In this document: positions 17,068 to 26,482 of the stretch, piece by piece
Numbering within the stretch: position 1 is the first letter of the stretch
How the letters are laid out: every line of letters begins with the position of its first letter
Assembly (NCBI RefSeq): GCF_000186865.1
Contig: NW_008705567.1
Coordinates: 327,574 to 363,095, forward strand
Direction of reading: 5' to 3'
DNA length: 35,522 bases
From: Aureococcus anophagefferens
Lineage: Eukaryota; Sar; Pelagophyceae; Pelagomonadales; Pelagomonadaceae
Notes under the pieces: model-generated
The model's database searches: none
Told to the model about the DNA's origin: nothing
Seen by the model: only the letters and a program-made list of their open reading frames with translations
Position numbers and translations under genes: made by a program

Positions 17068-19398
17068 GGGTCGCGCGCGACCGGACGGCGAACGAGCGGT
17101 CGATCCGGAGCGACGGCGGGCTGACCATCGCCGACGCCGCGCTCCGCGAGCGGCTCTTCTGCGCGACGCCCGCGGGCTTCGACTACCTCCGGCCGCCGGC
17201 GGTTTCGGTCGAGACGGACTTCCACGCGTTCGACCAGGAGGGCGTCGCCGAGCGGCGCTTCCGCTGGCGGCCCGGCGCGTGCCCCGCGCCCCTCGGCGGC
17301 GACGCCGTCGACGTCTGCCTCGCGGAGCTGCGGAACCAGCTCGCGCGGCTGCCGCGGCGCCCCGCGTGGAAATCGACCGCCGGTTCGGGGGGTCCCGACC
17401 GAACTTCAGAACCCTCGAGCTCCGTCACATCGATGTCGATTCGGCTGATTTTGGGACGAATCGATCGCTCTCGTCGAGTTCTCGAAGCACGGCGGAAGAG
17501 CTCGCGTCGCAACGGCCGCATACGCCCACATTGAAGTCGGGTGGAAGATTTGAGTTCCGCGCAGGCGGCGCCGCGTCGTCGCCTACGAGCTCTTCGACGC
17601 GGACTTCGGCGCCGCGCTCGCGGGGCTCTACGCCGCCGCGGGCCTCGAAGCGGCCCGCGTCGACGCCGCGGCGCTCGCGCGGACCTGGCGCGGCGGCAAC
17701 GCGCGGCGCCTCGGCCCCGCGGCGCCGGACACCGTCGCGGCGCGGTGCGGCGCGCCGGCGCCGCGGCCGTCGGCGTGGCGCGGCGTCGCCGTGCGCTTCG
17801 CGCCGCCGGACGGCGCCGGCGGCGGCCACAGCGTCGGGGGCCTGCGCTGCGCCGACATGGCCGCCCGGCGCCGCGGCGCGTGCGAGCGCCTCGCGGCGCT
17901 CTTCAACGCGACGTTCGCGCCGGGCGCGCCGTCGGCGCGCGACGCGCCGCCGGGCGGCGCCTACGCGACCTGGGGCGACGTCGCGCGCGCCCTCGAGGCG
18001 CTCCGCGGCGCGGGCCAGGGCAGCACAAGAGAGCGACATTCCCAACTTCAAAGGCTCATATCTCGGCCGTTTTCCACTCGTTTCGGCTGATTTTTGGACG
18101 AGCGATCATCTCTCGGAACGGTCTCGAAGCGTAGATGCTTTTTTCGGAACGCGCGCGCGCGGAACACTCACGTTGAAGCGACGTTGAATCACCCTTGTCC
18201 TGCCCAGGCGCGGGCGACGCGTCCTGGTACGTCGACGCGGCGCGGCAGCGCGCGCTGACCGTCGACTTCGCCTGGGCGCACGACGTCGCCGTGGGGCCGC
18301 TCCGCGTGACGGGCACGACGATGGGCCACCGCTACCTGACGCTCTGGGCCGCCTACGCCGACGTCTTCGGCCTACCGGCGCGCCTCGACGGCCTCGACGT
18401 CCTCGACGTCGGCGCGGCGACGGGCGCGTCCTCGCTCCTCTTCGCGGCGCTCGGCGCGGCGCGCGTCGCTGCGCCGGAGTCGACCACTGGTCCGGGGCTT
18501 CCCCACCAAACTTCAGAACTCGCTCGCTCGGTCGAATCGACGTCGATGCGGCTGATTTTTGGACGCGTCGATGGCTCTCGTCGAGCGCTCGAAGCAGAGC
18601 CGAAGACGTCGCGTCGAAGCGGTCGCGTACGCGCACGTCGCAGTCGGGTCGAAGATGCGACGTCGGCGCAGGCGCGTCGTCGCGCTCGAGGAGAACGCGC
18701 TCGCGGCGCGCGCGGCGGGCATCCTCGCGGCGGCCCTGGGCCTCGAGCGCGTCGTCGAGCCCCTCGCGGCGAGCCTCTACGCGCCGGGCCTCTTCGACGA
18801 CGCGTCCTCGCCGCACTACGGCGCCTTCGACGTCGTCGTCTGCAGCGGCGTGCTCTACCACGTCACGGACTGTGTGGATTCCAAACCTTCAACCCGACTT
18901 CAATGTGAGCGTAATCGAACGGTTCGGACCAGCCTCTTCGGCTGTGCTTCGAGAACTCGACGAGAGCAATCGATCCGTCCAAAAATCAGCCGAATCGACT
19001 TCGATGTGACCGAGCTAGAGAATTCTGAAGTTTGGCCCCGACGTCCCAGCTCACTGGTTGATTTGCACACAGGTCACGGACCCGCTCCTCGCGCTCCGCC
19101 TCCTCCACAACGCGCTCCGGCCGGGCGGGCTGCTCCTCCTCGAGACCGCGGCGACGTCGGAGCGCGCGGCGCCCGGCGGCGCCGTCGTCGCGTACTGGGG
19201 CGCGGGCGAGCCGGGCTACAACTACTTCCTCCCCGAGCCGCGCGCGCTCGCGCGCCTCCTCGCCGACGCGGGCTTCGCCGACGTCCACGTCACGGACGAG
19301 GCGCCGCGCATCCTCGCGGCCGCGCGCCGGCCCGACGCCTACGCCGACTTCCTCCGCGCGGGCTTCTCGCGGCCGGGGGTGTGCCAGGGGTGTGCTAA
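17068..19398 (+). CDS. CmoB-like SAM methyltransferase with unassigned N-terminal half, five exons, 5' partial
   Basis: Exons: 17068-17353, 17565-18007, 18208-18460, 18672-18861 and 19073 to about 19398. All four introns are introners and every junction keeps frame (e.g. V-L-Y-H|V-T-D-P). The C-terminal half is a class I methyltransferase: D-V-L-D-V-G-A-A-T-G-A-S (motif I), A-R-V-V-A-L-E-E-N, F-D-V-V-V-C-S-G-V-L-Y-H (motif IV), L-R-P-G-G-L-L-L-L-E-T, then N-Y-F-L-P-E. This order resembles the CmoB/DUF1698 group, which acts on tRNA wobble uridine in bacteria; the substrate here is unknown. The N-terminal ~240 residues (with T-D-F-H-A-F-D-Q-E-G, Y-E-L-F-D-A-D-F) are not recognised. The 3' end is unclear: the frame runs on into the MYB gene. 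One extra base in the G run near 19374-19378 would bring the TAA at 19396-19398 into frame. Confidence 0.75.
17362..17564 (+). mobile_element. Introner, family B copy 1 (203 bp)
   Basis: Perfect 8 bp duplication GCGGCGCC at 17354-17361 and 17565-17572. The element ends GCGCAG. Intron 17354-17564 is GC-AG and restores L-P-R-R|R-V-V-A-Y-E-L-F. The GATTTTGGGACGA core is in gene sense. Confidence 0.9.
18016..18207 (+). mobile_element. Introner, family A copy 2 (192 bp)
   Basis: Perfect 8 bp duplication GCGCGGGC at 18008-18015 and 18208-18215. The sequence is nearly identical to family A copy 1. Intron 18008-18207 is GC-AG. Splicing gives L-R-G-A-G-D-A-S-W-Y. Confidence 0.93.
18469..18671 (+). 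mobile_element. Introner, family B copy 2 (203 bp)
   Basis: Perfect 8 bp duplication GCGCGTCG at 18461-18468 and 18672-18679. Starts CTGCGCC, ends GGCGCAG. Intron 18461-18671 is GC-AG and restores G-A-A-R-V-V-A-L-E-E-N inside the SAM-binding fold. Core in gene sense. Confidence 0.92.
18870..19072 (-). mobile_element. Introner, family B copy 3 (203 bp), reversed relative to gene
   Basis: Perfect 8 bp duplication GTCACGGA at 18862-18869 and 19073-19080. Starts CTGTGTGG, ends CACACAG. Intron 18862-19072 is GT-AG. The core reads CGTCCAAAAATCAGCCG in gene sense, so the element is inverted relative to copies 1 and 2 of the same gene yet still forms an intron. Confidence 0.93.
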
Positions 19399-19522
19399 GT
19401 CGTGTCCATTAGCGCGACTGCAACCATGCCGAAATTCAATTCCGCCGGTTCCCCTCGGGCAGCTCGCGCCGGCGTCTCGCGGACCGGTGCGTCGACCCCG
19501 GCGGGCGTCGCAAGGCGCGCCG

Positions 19523-21449
19523 ATGGAGGCGGCGCTGGACGGCGGGAGCGACGGGCTGGGCTCGCCGGCCCCGGGCATGACCATGGCCGAGGCGGCGTCG
19601 ACGTCGCTGCCCGGCGTCGGCGAGCCCCCGCCGGACGTCGGCGGCGTGTCCTACGACGCCCTCGGCGGCGCCGGCCTCGCGCCGGGCGTGCTCGGCGGGG
19701 CCCCCGGCCTGCTCGGCGGGGCCCCGGGCCTGCTCGGCGCGCCCCCCCACGGCGGCGCCGCCGCGCCGGGCCTCGCCGCGCCCTGCCTCGACTACGGCCA
19801 CGGCCACGCGGCCGAGTCGCTCGCCGCGGCCGCCGCGGCGGCCTACCCGCTCCACGCCTTCGCGTCGCTCGGCGCCCTGCCCTACGGCGCCGTCGGCGGC
19901 GCCGGCGGCCCGCTCGCGGCCTACGCGCCCGTCGTCGGCGACGTCCGCGGCGCGCCCTACGGCGCGCCCTACCCCCACGGCCTCGACGCGTCGGCGCTGG
20001 CCCAGTACCAGGCCGCCCAGGCCCTGGCCCAGGCGTCGTCCTACGGCGGCGGCGACGCCAAGCTCGGCGCCAAGGCGCGCGCGGCGTACGCGCGGTCGGG
20101 CGCGCGGGACCCCGCGCGGGACGCGAGCGCGCGCGCCGCGACTTCACCATGGTGCGTATCGAACAGGGTCGACGCGAGCGTTCGGTGCTCTGGAACGGAC
20201 TCGCCGAGAGCCCACGATCCGTCCAAAAAGGAGCCGCGTCGACTCCGACGCGACCGAGACGGAGCGGCGCGACGCGGCGCCGGACCGGTCCGCGCCATCG
20301 GTCGTTTCCGGCGCAGGCTGAACCCGAACATGCGCCACGGCCGCTGGTCCGAGGAGGAGCACAAGCAGTTCCTCGACCTCATGACCAAGTACGGCCGGTC
20401 CTGGACGCGCATCTCCCAGGTCATGATGACGCGCACGGAGCCGCAGGTCCGGAGCCACGCGCAGAAGCACTTCCTCCGCGTGAACCGCCAGTCCAAGGCC
20501 GCCGAGGCCGCGCGGCCCGGCGGCGCCGACGGCGACGACGGCGGCCTCGCGGCCGACGGCGACGCCCTCGACGGCGAGGGCAAGCCGCGGCGCGAGCCTG
20601 CGCCGAATGCGACCGCCGGTTTGGGACGTCCCGACCAAACTCGAGAATTCTCGAGCTCGGTCCCATCGAAGTCGAGTCGGCTGATTTTGGGACGAATCGA
20701 TTGCTCTCGTCGAGTTCTCGAAGCACGGCCGAAGAGCTCGCGTCGAAACGGTCGCCTACGCTCACATTGAAGTCGGGTCGAAGATGTGACTTCGGCGCAG
20801 GCGCAAGCGCGCGCGGCGCGACGCGCCCGCGGCGCACCTCTACGGCGGCGGCGGCGTCCCCGGCCTCGGCGTCGCCGTGCTCGGCGCCTACCCCGGCGGC
20901 GTCCAGCTCAGCGACGGCTCGACGCTCGCCCAGCCCGTGTCGCTGAGCCAGCTCGGCCTGCCGCCGGAGGCCGGCGACGGCGGCCTCGGCGCCGCGGGGA
21001 CCGCCGCGGGCCTCTCGCTCGGCGCGGACGGCGTGAGCCAGGCGTCCATCGCGCAGATGTCGCTCCTCCAGCAGCAGGCCCAGCTCCAGGCCGCCCAGCG
21101 GTCCCAGCAGCCCTTCTTCTTCCCCCAGACGCCGGGCTCCGCGCCCGCGTCCGAGGCGCCCGCGCCGCCCGGCGCCGCGGCGTACTTCGCCAACTCCGGG
21201 GGCCTCGCGCTGCCCTACACGCTCCAGCAGCTCCAGAGCGGCTACGCGTCCTACTTCCCCCAGGCCGTCGCCCAGCGGCCGGGCTTCGCGCTCCCCGCGG
21301 CGGACGGCGGCGACGACGACGCGGCCGCGGCGCTCGCGGCCGTCGCCCCCGCGGCCCACCTCGGCGAGCCCGGCGCCCCCCTCGGCGAGCCCCACTACTA
21401 CGCGCACCAGCCCGACGGCGGCGCCGAGGACGGGGGCGCCGCGCCCTGA
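19523..21449 (+). CDS. SHAQKYF-class single-MYB transcription factor, three exons
   Basis: Exons 19523-20103, 20317-20589 and 20801-21449 give 500 residues. Both introns are GC-AG introners with matching phases. The MYB domain is in exon 2 (~residues 200-255): G-R-W-S-E-E-E-H-K-Q-F, Y-G-R-S-W-T-R-I-S, and the class motif as Q-V-R-S-H-A-Q-K-H-F, with H for the usual Y. Such factors bind GATA-like or evening-element DNA, and in plants include circadian CCA1/RVE proteins. Exon 1 is Ala/Gly/Pro-rich with several G-A-P-G-L-L-G repeats, and exon 3 has Gln-rich patches (L-L-Q-Q-Q-A-Q-L-Q), both like activation regions. The start is the ATG at 19523, ~125 bp after the preceding gene. The stop lies 68 bp from the convergent minus-strand gene end. 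Confidence 0.87.
20112..20316 (-). mobile_element. Introner, family B copy 4 (205 bp), diverged
   Basis: The duplication has two mismatches: GCGGGACC (20104-20111) and GCTGAACC (20317-20324). The right end GTCGTTTCCGGCGCAG matches the copy at 25681-25879, while the left end has drifted to high GC. Intron 20104-20316, GC-AG, phase 2 on both sides, joins S-G-A|L-N-P-N-M-R-H-G. It is open in frame, so retention would not truncate the protein. Confidence 0.75.
20598..20800 (+). mobile_element. Introner, family B copy 5 (203 bp)
   Basis: Duplication GCGCGAGC (20590-20597) versus GCGCAAGC (20801-20808), one mismatch. Starts CTGCGCCG, ends CGGCGCAG. Intron 20590-20800 is GC-AG and restores K-P-R-R-K-R-A-R-R-D. 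Core in gene sense. Confidence 0.9.
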
Positions 21450-21517
21450 GCGCGCGCGCGCCCGCGCGGCGCCCGCGCGGCCCCCCCGCCCCCCCCGCCG
21501 GGGCCCCGGCGGCGCGC

Positions 21518-22154
21518 TTACGCCCCGCACTTGAGGATGAACCAGTCCGGCGCGGCGCCGTCCGGGCTCGTCCTCGCGCGTCGCGTGCACGCGGAGGTCG
21601 CGGACCGCCGCGAACTCGTCGACGGCGTCCTTGACGCCGAACGTGTAGCCCGCGACGGGCACGTAGCCCGACGCGTAGTCGTTGCCCGCGAAGAGGCCGC
21701 CGACGCGGAGCTTGGGCCACCAGTCCATGAGGTCCGCGCGCGCGTTGCGGTAGTCGTGGGACGCGTCGACGTAGACGAAGTCGAGGCTCCCGTCCGCGAC
21801 GAGCGCCGCCGCGTCGGCCGTCCAGTTCCGCAGCACGCGCGCGCGGCGCCCGAAGGGCGCGACGGCGCGCGACGCCTCGGCGAGCGCCGCGTCCTGGTCC
21901 GCGCGCGACTGGTAGACGTCGACGACGTCCCACGCGTCGACGAGGAGCAGCTCCGCGAGGTCCGGCAGCGACGCGAGCAGGTGCGCCGAGAACTTGCCCC
22001 GCCAGACGCCGAGCTCCGCGCCCCGGCCGCCGCCGAGGCCCAGGTCCGCGAGGAGCCGCGGGAGGTCGTAGCCTGCGGGCGCCGCGTCGGCGCGCGCGCC
22101 GCGCGGCCCGCCGCGGCGGCGGCGCGGCGCGGCGCGCGCGGCCCGTCCGAGCAT
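21518..22154 (-). CDS. Class I SAM methyltransferase (Methyltransf_24-like) with a frameshift
   Basis: The minus-strand sequence G-A-E-L-G-V-W-R-G-K-F-S-A-H-L (motif I), L-L-L-V-D-A-W-D, F-V-Y-V-D-A-S-H-D-Y and D-L-M-D-W-W-P-K-L-R-V-G-G-L-F-A-G is typical of the Methyltransf_24 family, including cephalosporin hydroxylase-like and sugar methyltransferases. The last ~13 residues, D-W-F-I-L-K-C-G-A then TAA at 21518-21520, are in another frame. Removing one base from the GGG at 21564-21566 joins them, so either a sequencing error or a real frameshift is present. The start is uncertain. ATG 22154 is possible, but a CCCGCAG acceptor just before G-Y-D-L-P-R-L-L (about 22065) suggests splicing from the upstream fucosyltransferase-like exon. 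It would then be the C-terminal domain of that gene. Confidence 0.7.
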
Positions 22155-22228
22155 CGGCGCGCGCGGCGCGCGGCGCGGCCGAGCCCGCGCGCGCTTTTGC
22201 CGGCCGGTTCCCGCGCGGCGCGCCGCGG

Positions 22229-25200
22229 TGCCGCACGGACCGGAGCAGGGGCCACGCGCGGCCCCGCGGGTCCGGCGCGGCCCCGGCGGCGTGCGCGTTG
22301 CTCGCCGGCCCGCCGTGGAGCCGCGCGAGCGCGCTCCCGGCGAAGGCGCAGGCCTCGCCCTCGCGCGCGGGCGGCAGGTCGGCGCGCCGCGCGTCGTACG
22401 CGGCGACGCGCGCGCGGCCCGCGGCCGCGGCCGCGTCCGCGGCCGCGCGGCGCGCCGCGTCGCGCGCGGCGGCGAGGTCGCGCGCGGCGGCGAGGAGCGC
22501 GGCGCGCGCGGCGCCGTCGAGGCCCGCGGCCGCCTCGAGGCCCTCGAGGAGCCGCTCGGCGGGGTCGCGCGCGCGGTCGGCGTCGCCGGCGGCCCAGGCC
22601 GCCTGGTCCGCGAGGCGCGCGTCGCGCTTGGCGGCCTCGCGCGCGACGGCGTCGGCGAGGCCCGCGGCGACGGCCGGGTCGACGTCCGCGCCGAAGCGCG
22701 GCGGCACGGCCTGCGCGGCGCGCGCGCGGGTCGGCCGCGCGCGGCGCGCGCGCGGCGCCCCGTCCGCCGGCGCCGCGCGGCGCGGTCGCGAGGAACCGCG
22801 CGACGGCCGCCGGCGGGTCGTCGCCCTCGGCGTAGGCGAGCGTCCAGGACCCGCAGTCGTCGGCGTCGAGGCAGAGCCGCACGGGCACGTGGAAGAGGGG
22901 CCGCGCGTCCGCCGGCGGCGCCGGCGGCGCGGCGGCGAGCGCGACGTCGGCCGGGCACGAGAGGACGCCGCCGTCCGCGCGCGTCGCGGCTTTGGCGCCG
23001 GGCACGTTGTAGGCGAGGGCGACGCGGCCCGTCGCCGCGGCGCGGACCGCGAGCTCCTGGGAGAAGGACGACCACGAGTTGCCCGCGACGACGTCCGCGC
23101 GCTCGCACGCGGCCATGTCGACGGCCGCGCGCCTGCGCGGGACCCCGGGCTCGGCGCCGCGCGTCCGGCGCGCGCGCCGCCGTCCGAGCGCGCGCGCCGC
23201 CGTCCGAACGTCGGCCGAGGCGGCGTCGACGCGGCCGGGATCGGGGGGGGGTCGCGCGCCGCCGGGCGGGGCCGGCGCGGCCGCGCGCGCGAGGAGGTGG
23301 TCGCCGTCGACGTCCCAGCCGCCGGCGCCGGCGGCCGCCGTCGCGTTGCGCCGGTCGTAGAGGGGCGCGGCCGGGTCCGGCCACGCGCCGAGCGCGGCGT
23401 CCGTCGCGTTGCCCACGGCGAGGTAGACCTGGGCCGCGGAGGCGCGCGGCGGTCCCGACGTCGCGGGCGCCCGCCGCGGCCGCGTCCCCCTCGCTTCGGC
23501 TCGTGCTTGGACGGGCGATCATCTCTCGGAGCGCGCGGATGCGGCGTCCGGCGCGCGCGCGGCGGCGCGGCGTCGAAGCACCCGTCCGCGGCGCCGGACT
23601 TCGACGGCCGCGACGCCGTGGTCGCGGAACGCGGCCGCGGACCGCGCCATGGCGTCGGCGGCGTCGACCCAGAAGAGGTTCGCGGCGCCCGTGGCCTTGG
23701 CGGACCGCGCCGCGTGCCGCCGCCAGTCCGCCTCGACGCGGAGGTGGAGGCACGCGAGGGGCCCGCCGCCGCCGCCTGGGCAGCACAAGAATGATTCAAC
23801 GTCACTTCAACGTGAGTGATCCGCGCGCGCGCGTTCTGGAAAAAGCATCCATGCTTCGAGACCGTTCCGAGAGATGATCGCTCGTCCAAAAATCAGCCGA
23901 AACGAGTGGAAAACGGCCGAGAGAGGAGCCTTTGAAGTTGGGAATTTCGCTCTCTTGTCCTGCCCCGGCCGCCGCCGGCGCGCGCGGCGGCGGCGAGCGC
24001 GGCGCCGCGGTTTCGGACCCGGGCCGCGAAGACGAGCGCGGCCCGGACCTGGGCGACCTTGAGCGGCTCGTCGTGGAGGTTGAGCATCGTCGTCTGCGAG
24101 TAGGACCCCGGCGGCCAGTCGAAGTGGAGCCGCGGCGCCGCGTTCCCGCCGTGGCGCGCCGCGTACCTGTGTGGAAATCAACCAGTGAGCTGGGGACGTC
24201 GGGGCCAAACTTCAGAATTCTCTAGCTCGGTCAAATCGAAGTCGATTTGACTGATTTTTGGACGAATCGATTGCTCTCGGCGAGTTCTCGAAGCACGGCG
24301 GAAGTGCTCGTGTCAAAACATTCGAATATGCTCACATTGAAGTCGGGTTGAAGATTTGATTTCCACACAGCCGCGTACCACGACGCGTCGACGAAGGGGT
24401 GGTGGCTGCAGTGGACGAAGGTCGTTCCGTTGGGCCCCCCGGGGTCGTCGGGCGTCGCGCGCACGCCGAGATCCGCGAGGCCGCCGACGAAGGCGTCGAC
24501 GTCGTAGACGTCGCCGAAGGGCACGAACCGCTTCGAGGACCCGTCCTCGCCGAAGGTGAAGAGCCACGGCAGCACGAGGGTCCGGCCCAGCGCCGCGGCG
24601 ACGATGACCATGGCGTAGATGTCGCGCCGCTGGTTGCTCAGGCCGTTGGGCGGCGACCGGAAGCTCGCGAAGCGCTCCGGCGCGCCCGGCGCGCGCGGTC
24701 GCGCCGCGGGGAACGGCGCGGGCTCCGGCGCGCGCGCGTCGCCGGGCAGCTCGCTCAGGCCCCGCCAGGCGGCCTCGGACGCCGCCGCGGCCGCCTCGCG
24801 GCCGAGGCGCCGGAGCGCGCGGCCCCGCGCGGGCAGCTGCCAGGGCCGCGACGCGTACCAGCGCCGCGCGGCGGCCGCGGCGTCGCCCGCGCCGAACGCG
24901 GCGTCGAGCGCGGCGGCCGTCGGCGACGCCGGGTCGACGACGACGGAAAAGCGCGCCTCGAGCAGCCCGCTGAGGGGCCGCGCGGCCCCGTCCAGGACCT
25001 GGACGTAGACGACGTGGTCGCCGACGGCGCCGCTGAGGTGGCCGACGGAAAAGCCCGCGTCGCGCGGCAGCTCGAACGTGGACCACGTCACGAGGTCCGT
25101 GCTCACGGCGACGGTCCCCGCGCCGACGCGGTCCCCGAGCACGTCGCGCAGGTCCGCGGACGCGCCGCCGGCCCGCGACACGCGCAGCCGCACCTCGACG

Positions 25201-26304
25201 AGCGCGTCGCGGCGGTAGACGTAGGCGCCGCCGTCGCGCGGCGACGCGAGCGACACCGAGACGCCGGCGCAGCTCGCCTCGTCGTGCGCGCCGGGCGCGC
25301 GGTCGAAGTCGCAGAGCGCGCGCCTGCGCGGGCGCCGGCCGCCGCGTCGAGGCGGCCGCGGCCGCGCGGCGGCGCGCGCGAGCGAGCTCGCGCGCGGCGG
25401 CGACTCGCGGTCGGACGGCGCCGCGGCGCTCGTCGGGCGCGCGGCGCGCGGCGGACGCGCGCGCGTCGCGGCGGTCGCGCGCGCGCGCGTCGCCGTCGGG
25501 CCGAACCCGCGCGGGCCGCGCGCGTCGCCGGGTTCGAGTCGTCGGGGCTCAGGGCCGCGGCGGCGCCGCGCGCGCTCCGCGGCGCGTCGTCCGAGTTCTC
25601 GCACCACGCCGCGGGCCAGTGGCGCCGGCCGAGGTCCCGGAGCTGGCGGCAGGCGTAGCCGCCGAGGTCGAGGCGCTCGCCTGCGCCGGAAACGACCGGT
25701 GGAACGGCCCCGTCCAGCAAAGCCTCTCCATCTCGGTCGCGTCGACGTCGTTTCGGCCGATGTTTGGACGGATCGTGTGCTCTCGGTGAGTTCTTTGCAG
25801 AGGGTGAAAAATACGATGTCGAAATCGCGCGACTACATGCATGTTGAAGTCGTGTCGACCACGTTCGTTTCCCGCCCGGGCGCCCGCAGTGCCACTGCGC
25901 CGCGAGCGACGGAGGCACCTCGGGCGCGAAGAGGAGGTCGAGCGAGCTCGCGCCGCCGTCGATGTCGACCTGCGGCGCGCGTCGGTGGCGACGGCGCGGG
26001 GGGGTCGTCCCCGGCCGACGCCGCCCGACGGCCCGTCGCGGCCGCGGGGACGCCGGGGGCGGACGCGCCGCTCGAACGCGTGCGACACGCGGAGCGTCGG
26101 CACGGCCATGTCCCAGCGCACGAGCTGCGACTCGCCGCAGAAGGCGCCGCAGGTGCGCAACACGAGCGCGTTGAGCGCCGACTCGTCGGCGATGGGCTGG
26201 CGCAGCAGGTCCGGGATGGGGTGGTAGTCGTAGGACGACGACACGCAGGCGCCGGCGCCGGCGGCCGCCGGCGCGAGCGCCAGCAGGGCGACGCGGCGCA
26301 GCAT
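22229..26304 (-). CDS. GDP-fucose protein O-fucosyltransferase-like glycosyltransferase, multi-exon
   Basis: Exons read from the start: 26304-26065, 25969-25888, 25680-25524, 25323-24379, 24166-23976, 23775-23615, 23428-23196 and 23132 to about 22795, then a helical exon to about 22230. The first phases all agree. The N-terminus M-L-R-R-V-A-L-L-A-L-A-P-A-A-A-G-A is a signal peptide, so the enzyme probably works in the ER/Golgi. Exon 4 has a beta-rich region (S-V-S-L-A-S-P-R-D-G-G-A-Y-V-Y), then F-R-S-P-P-N-G-L-S-N-Q-R. Later come L-H-F-D-W-P-P-G-S-Y-S-Q, C-L-H-L-R-V-E-A-D-W, V-Y-L-A-V-G-N-A-T-D and A-D-V-V-A-G-N-S-W-S-S-F-S-Q-E. This series matches the PF10250-type fold (H-x-R-x-E motif, C-terminal N-S/T-rich donor-site motif). 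Acceptor specificity is unknown. No stop occurs in any minus frame between here and the methyltransferase. Confidence 0.75.
23429..23614 (+). mobile_element. Decayed family A introner forming an intron
   Basis: The minus-strand intron GT(23614)...CCCAG(23429) is 186 bp and joins R-D-H-G to V-Y-L-A-V-G in phase 0. On the minus strand its interior reads TCCGAGAGATGATCGCCCGTCCAAGCACGAGCC in pieces, matching family A (GAGAGATGATCGCTCGTCC) but with GC-raising changes. Relative to the gene it is reversed compared with the other family A copies. The target duplication is no longer clear. Confidence 0.7.
23776..23967 (-). mobile_element. Introner, family A copy 3 (192 bp)
   Basis: Perfect 8 bp duplication (GCGGCGGC on the gene strand) at 23768-23775 and 23968-23975. 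The intron is 23975 down to 23776, GC-AG, 200 bp. Splicing gives A-G-G-G-G-G-P-L-A-C-L-H-L-R. Same orientation relative to its gene as copies 1, 2 and 4. Confidence 0.92.
24167..24370 (+). mobile_element. Introner, family B copy 6 (204 bp), best-preserved ends
   Basis: Perfect 14 bp inverted termini CTGTGTGGAAATCA / TGATTTCCACACAG, with perfect 8 bp duplications (GTACGCGG on the gene strand) at 24159-24166 and 24371-24378. The intron runs from 24378 down to 24167, GT-AG, and restores D-A-S-W-Y-A-A-R-H-G-G-N. The core is reversed relative to the gene. Confidence 0.95.
25324..25523 (-). mobile_element. GC-saturated intron, probable aged introner
   Basis: The frame requires an intron between N-P-A-T and R-A-L-C-D-F-D. 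A GC donor at 25523 and an AG at 25324 give exactly 200 bp with correct phase. Possible duplication GCGCGCGG/GCGCGCGC (7 of 8). The interior is almost pure CG, but keeps CGACGAGCGCCG and CGTCCGACCGCGAGTCGCC, which resemble the GAGAGCAATCG...CGTCCAAAAATCAGCC region of introners. Low complexity weakens the case, so the family is not assigned. Confidence 0.45.
25681..25879 (+). mobile_element. Introner, family B copy 7 (199 bp)
   Basis: Duplication on the gene strand GCGGGCGC (upstream) and GCGAGCGC (downstream), one mismatch, at 25880-25887 and 25673-25680. The intron runs from 25887 down to 25681, GC-AG, joining A-A-Q-W-H-C-E-R-L-D-L-G-G. It shares its GTCGTTTCCGGCGCAG end with the copy at 20112-20316, forming a subgroup. 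Core reversed relative to the gene. Confidence 0.88.
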
Positions 26305-26482
26305 CCCGCCGGCGTCACGGCCGCAGCGGCGACGGCTCGGCGTCGTGCGACGGCGACGGGGATGCGAGCCAGCGGCCCATAAGCTGATCATGGGCTGCTC
26401 AGTGGGCTGCTCCGCAAGTTCTTGAAGTAGACATTGCCCCTGTTGGCGAGATGTTGGCGTAGCAGTGCAAGAACTCGCAGCA
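26305..26482. promoter_or_regulatory. Short divergent promoter region
   Basis: 178 bp separates the minus-strand fucosyltransferase-like start from the plus-strand MATE start. GC falls toward the right, and the motif GGGCTGCTC appears twice (about 26392 and 26405). Expression of both genes must be driven from here or from within the genes. Confidence 0.4.

Noticed and set aside
19058..20770. Single open frame joining the methyltransferase end to the MYB gene
   Set aside because: The linker (about 19380-19522) has no conserved features, an ATG and typical MYB-protein N-terminus follow, and the frame crosses two introners; a missing base near a G run explains the lost stop better than a fusion.
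23161..23210. Two 20 bp CGCGCGCCGCCGTCCGA copies as a mobile element
   Set aside because: They overlap the end of a short CG-rich intron (23133-23195) and are best seen as a small local duplication in low-complexity sequence.
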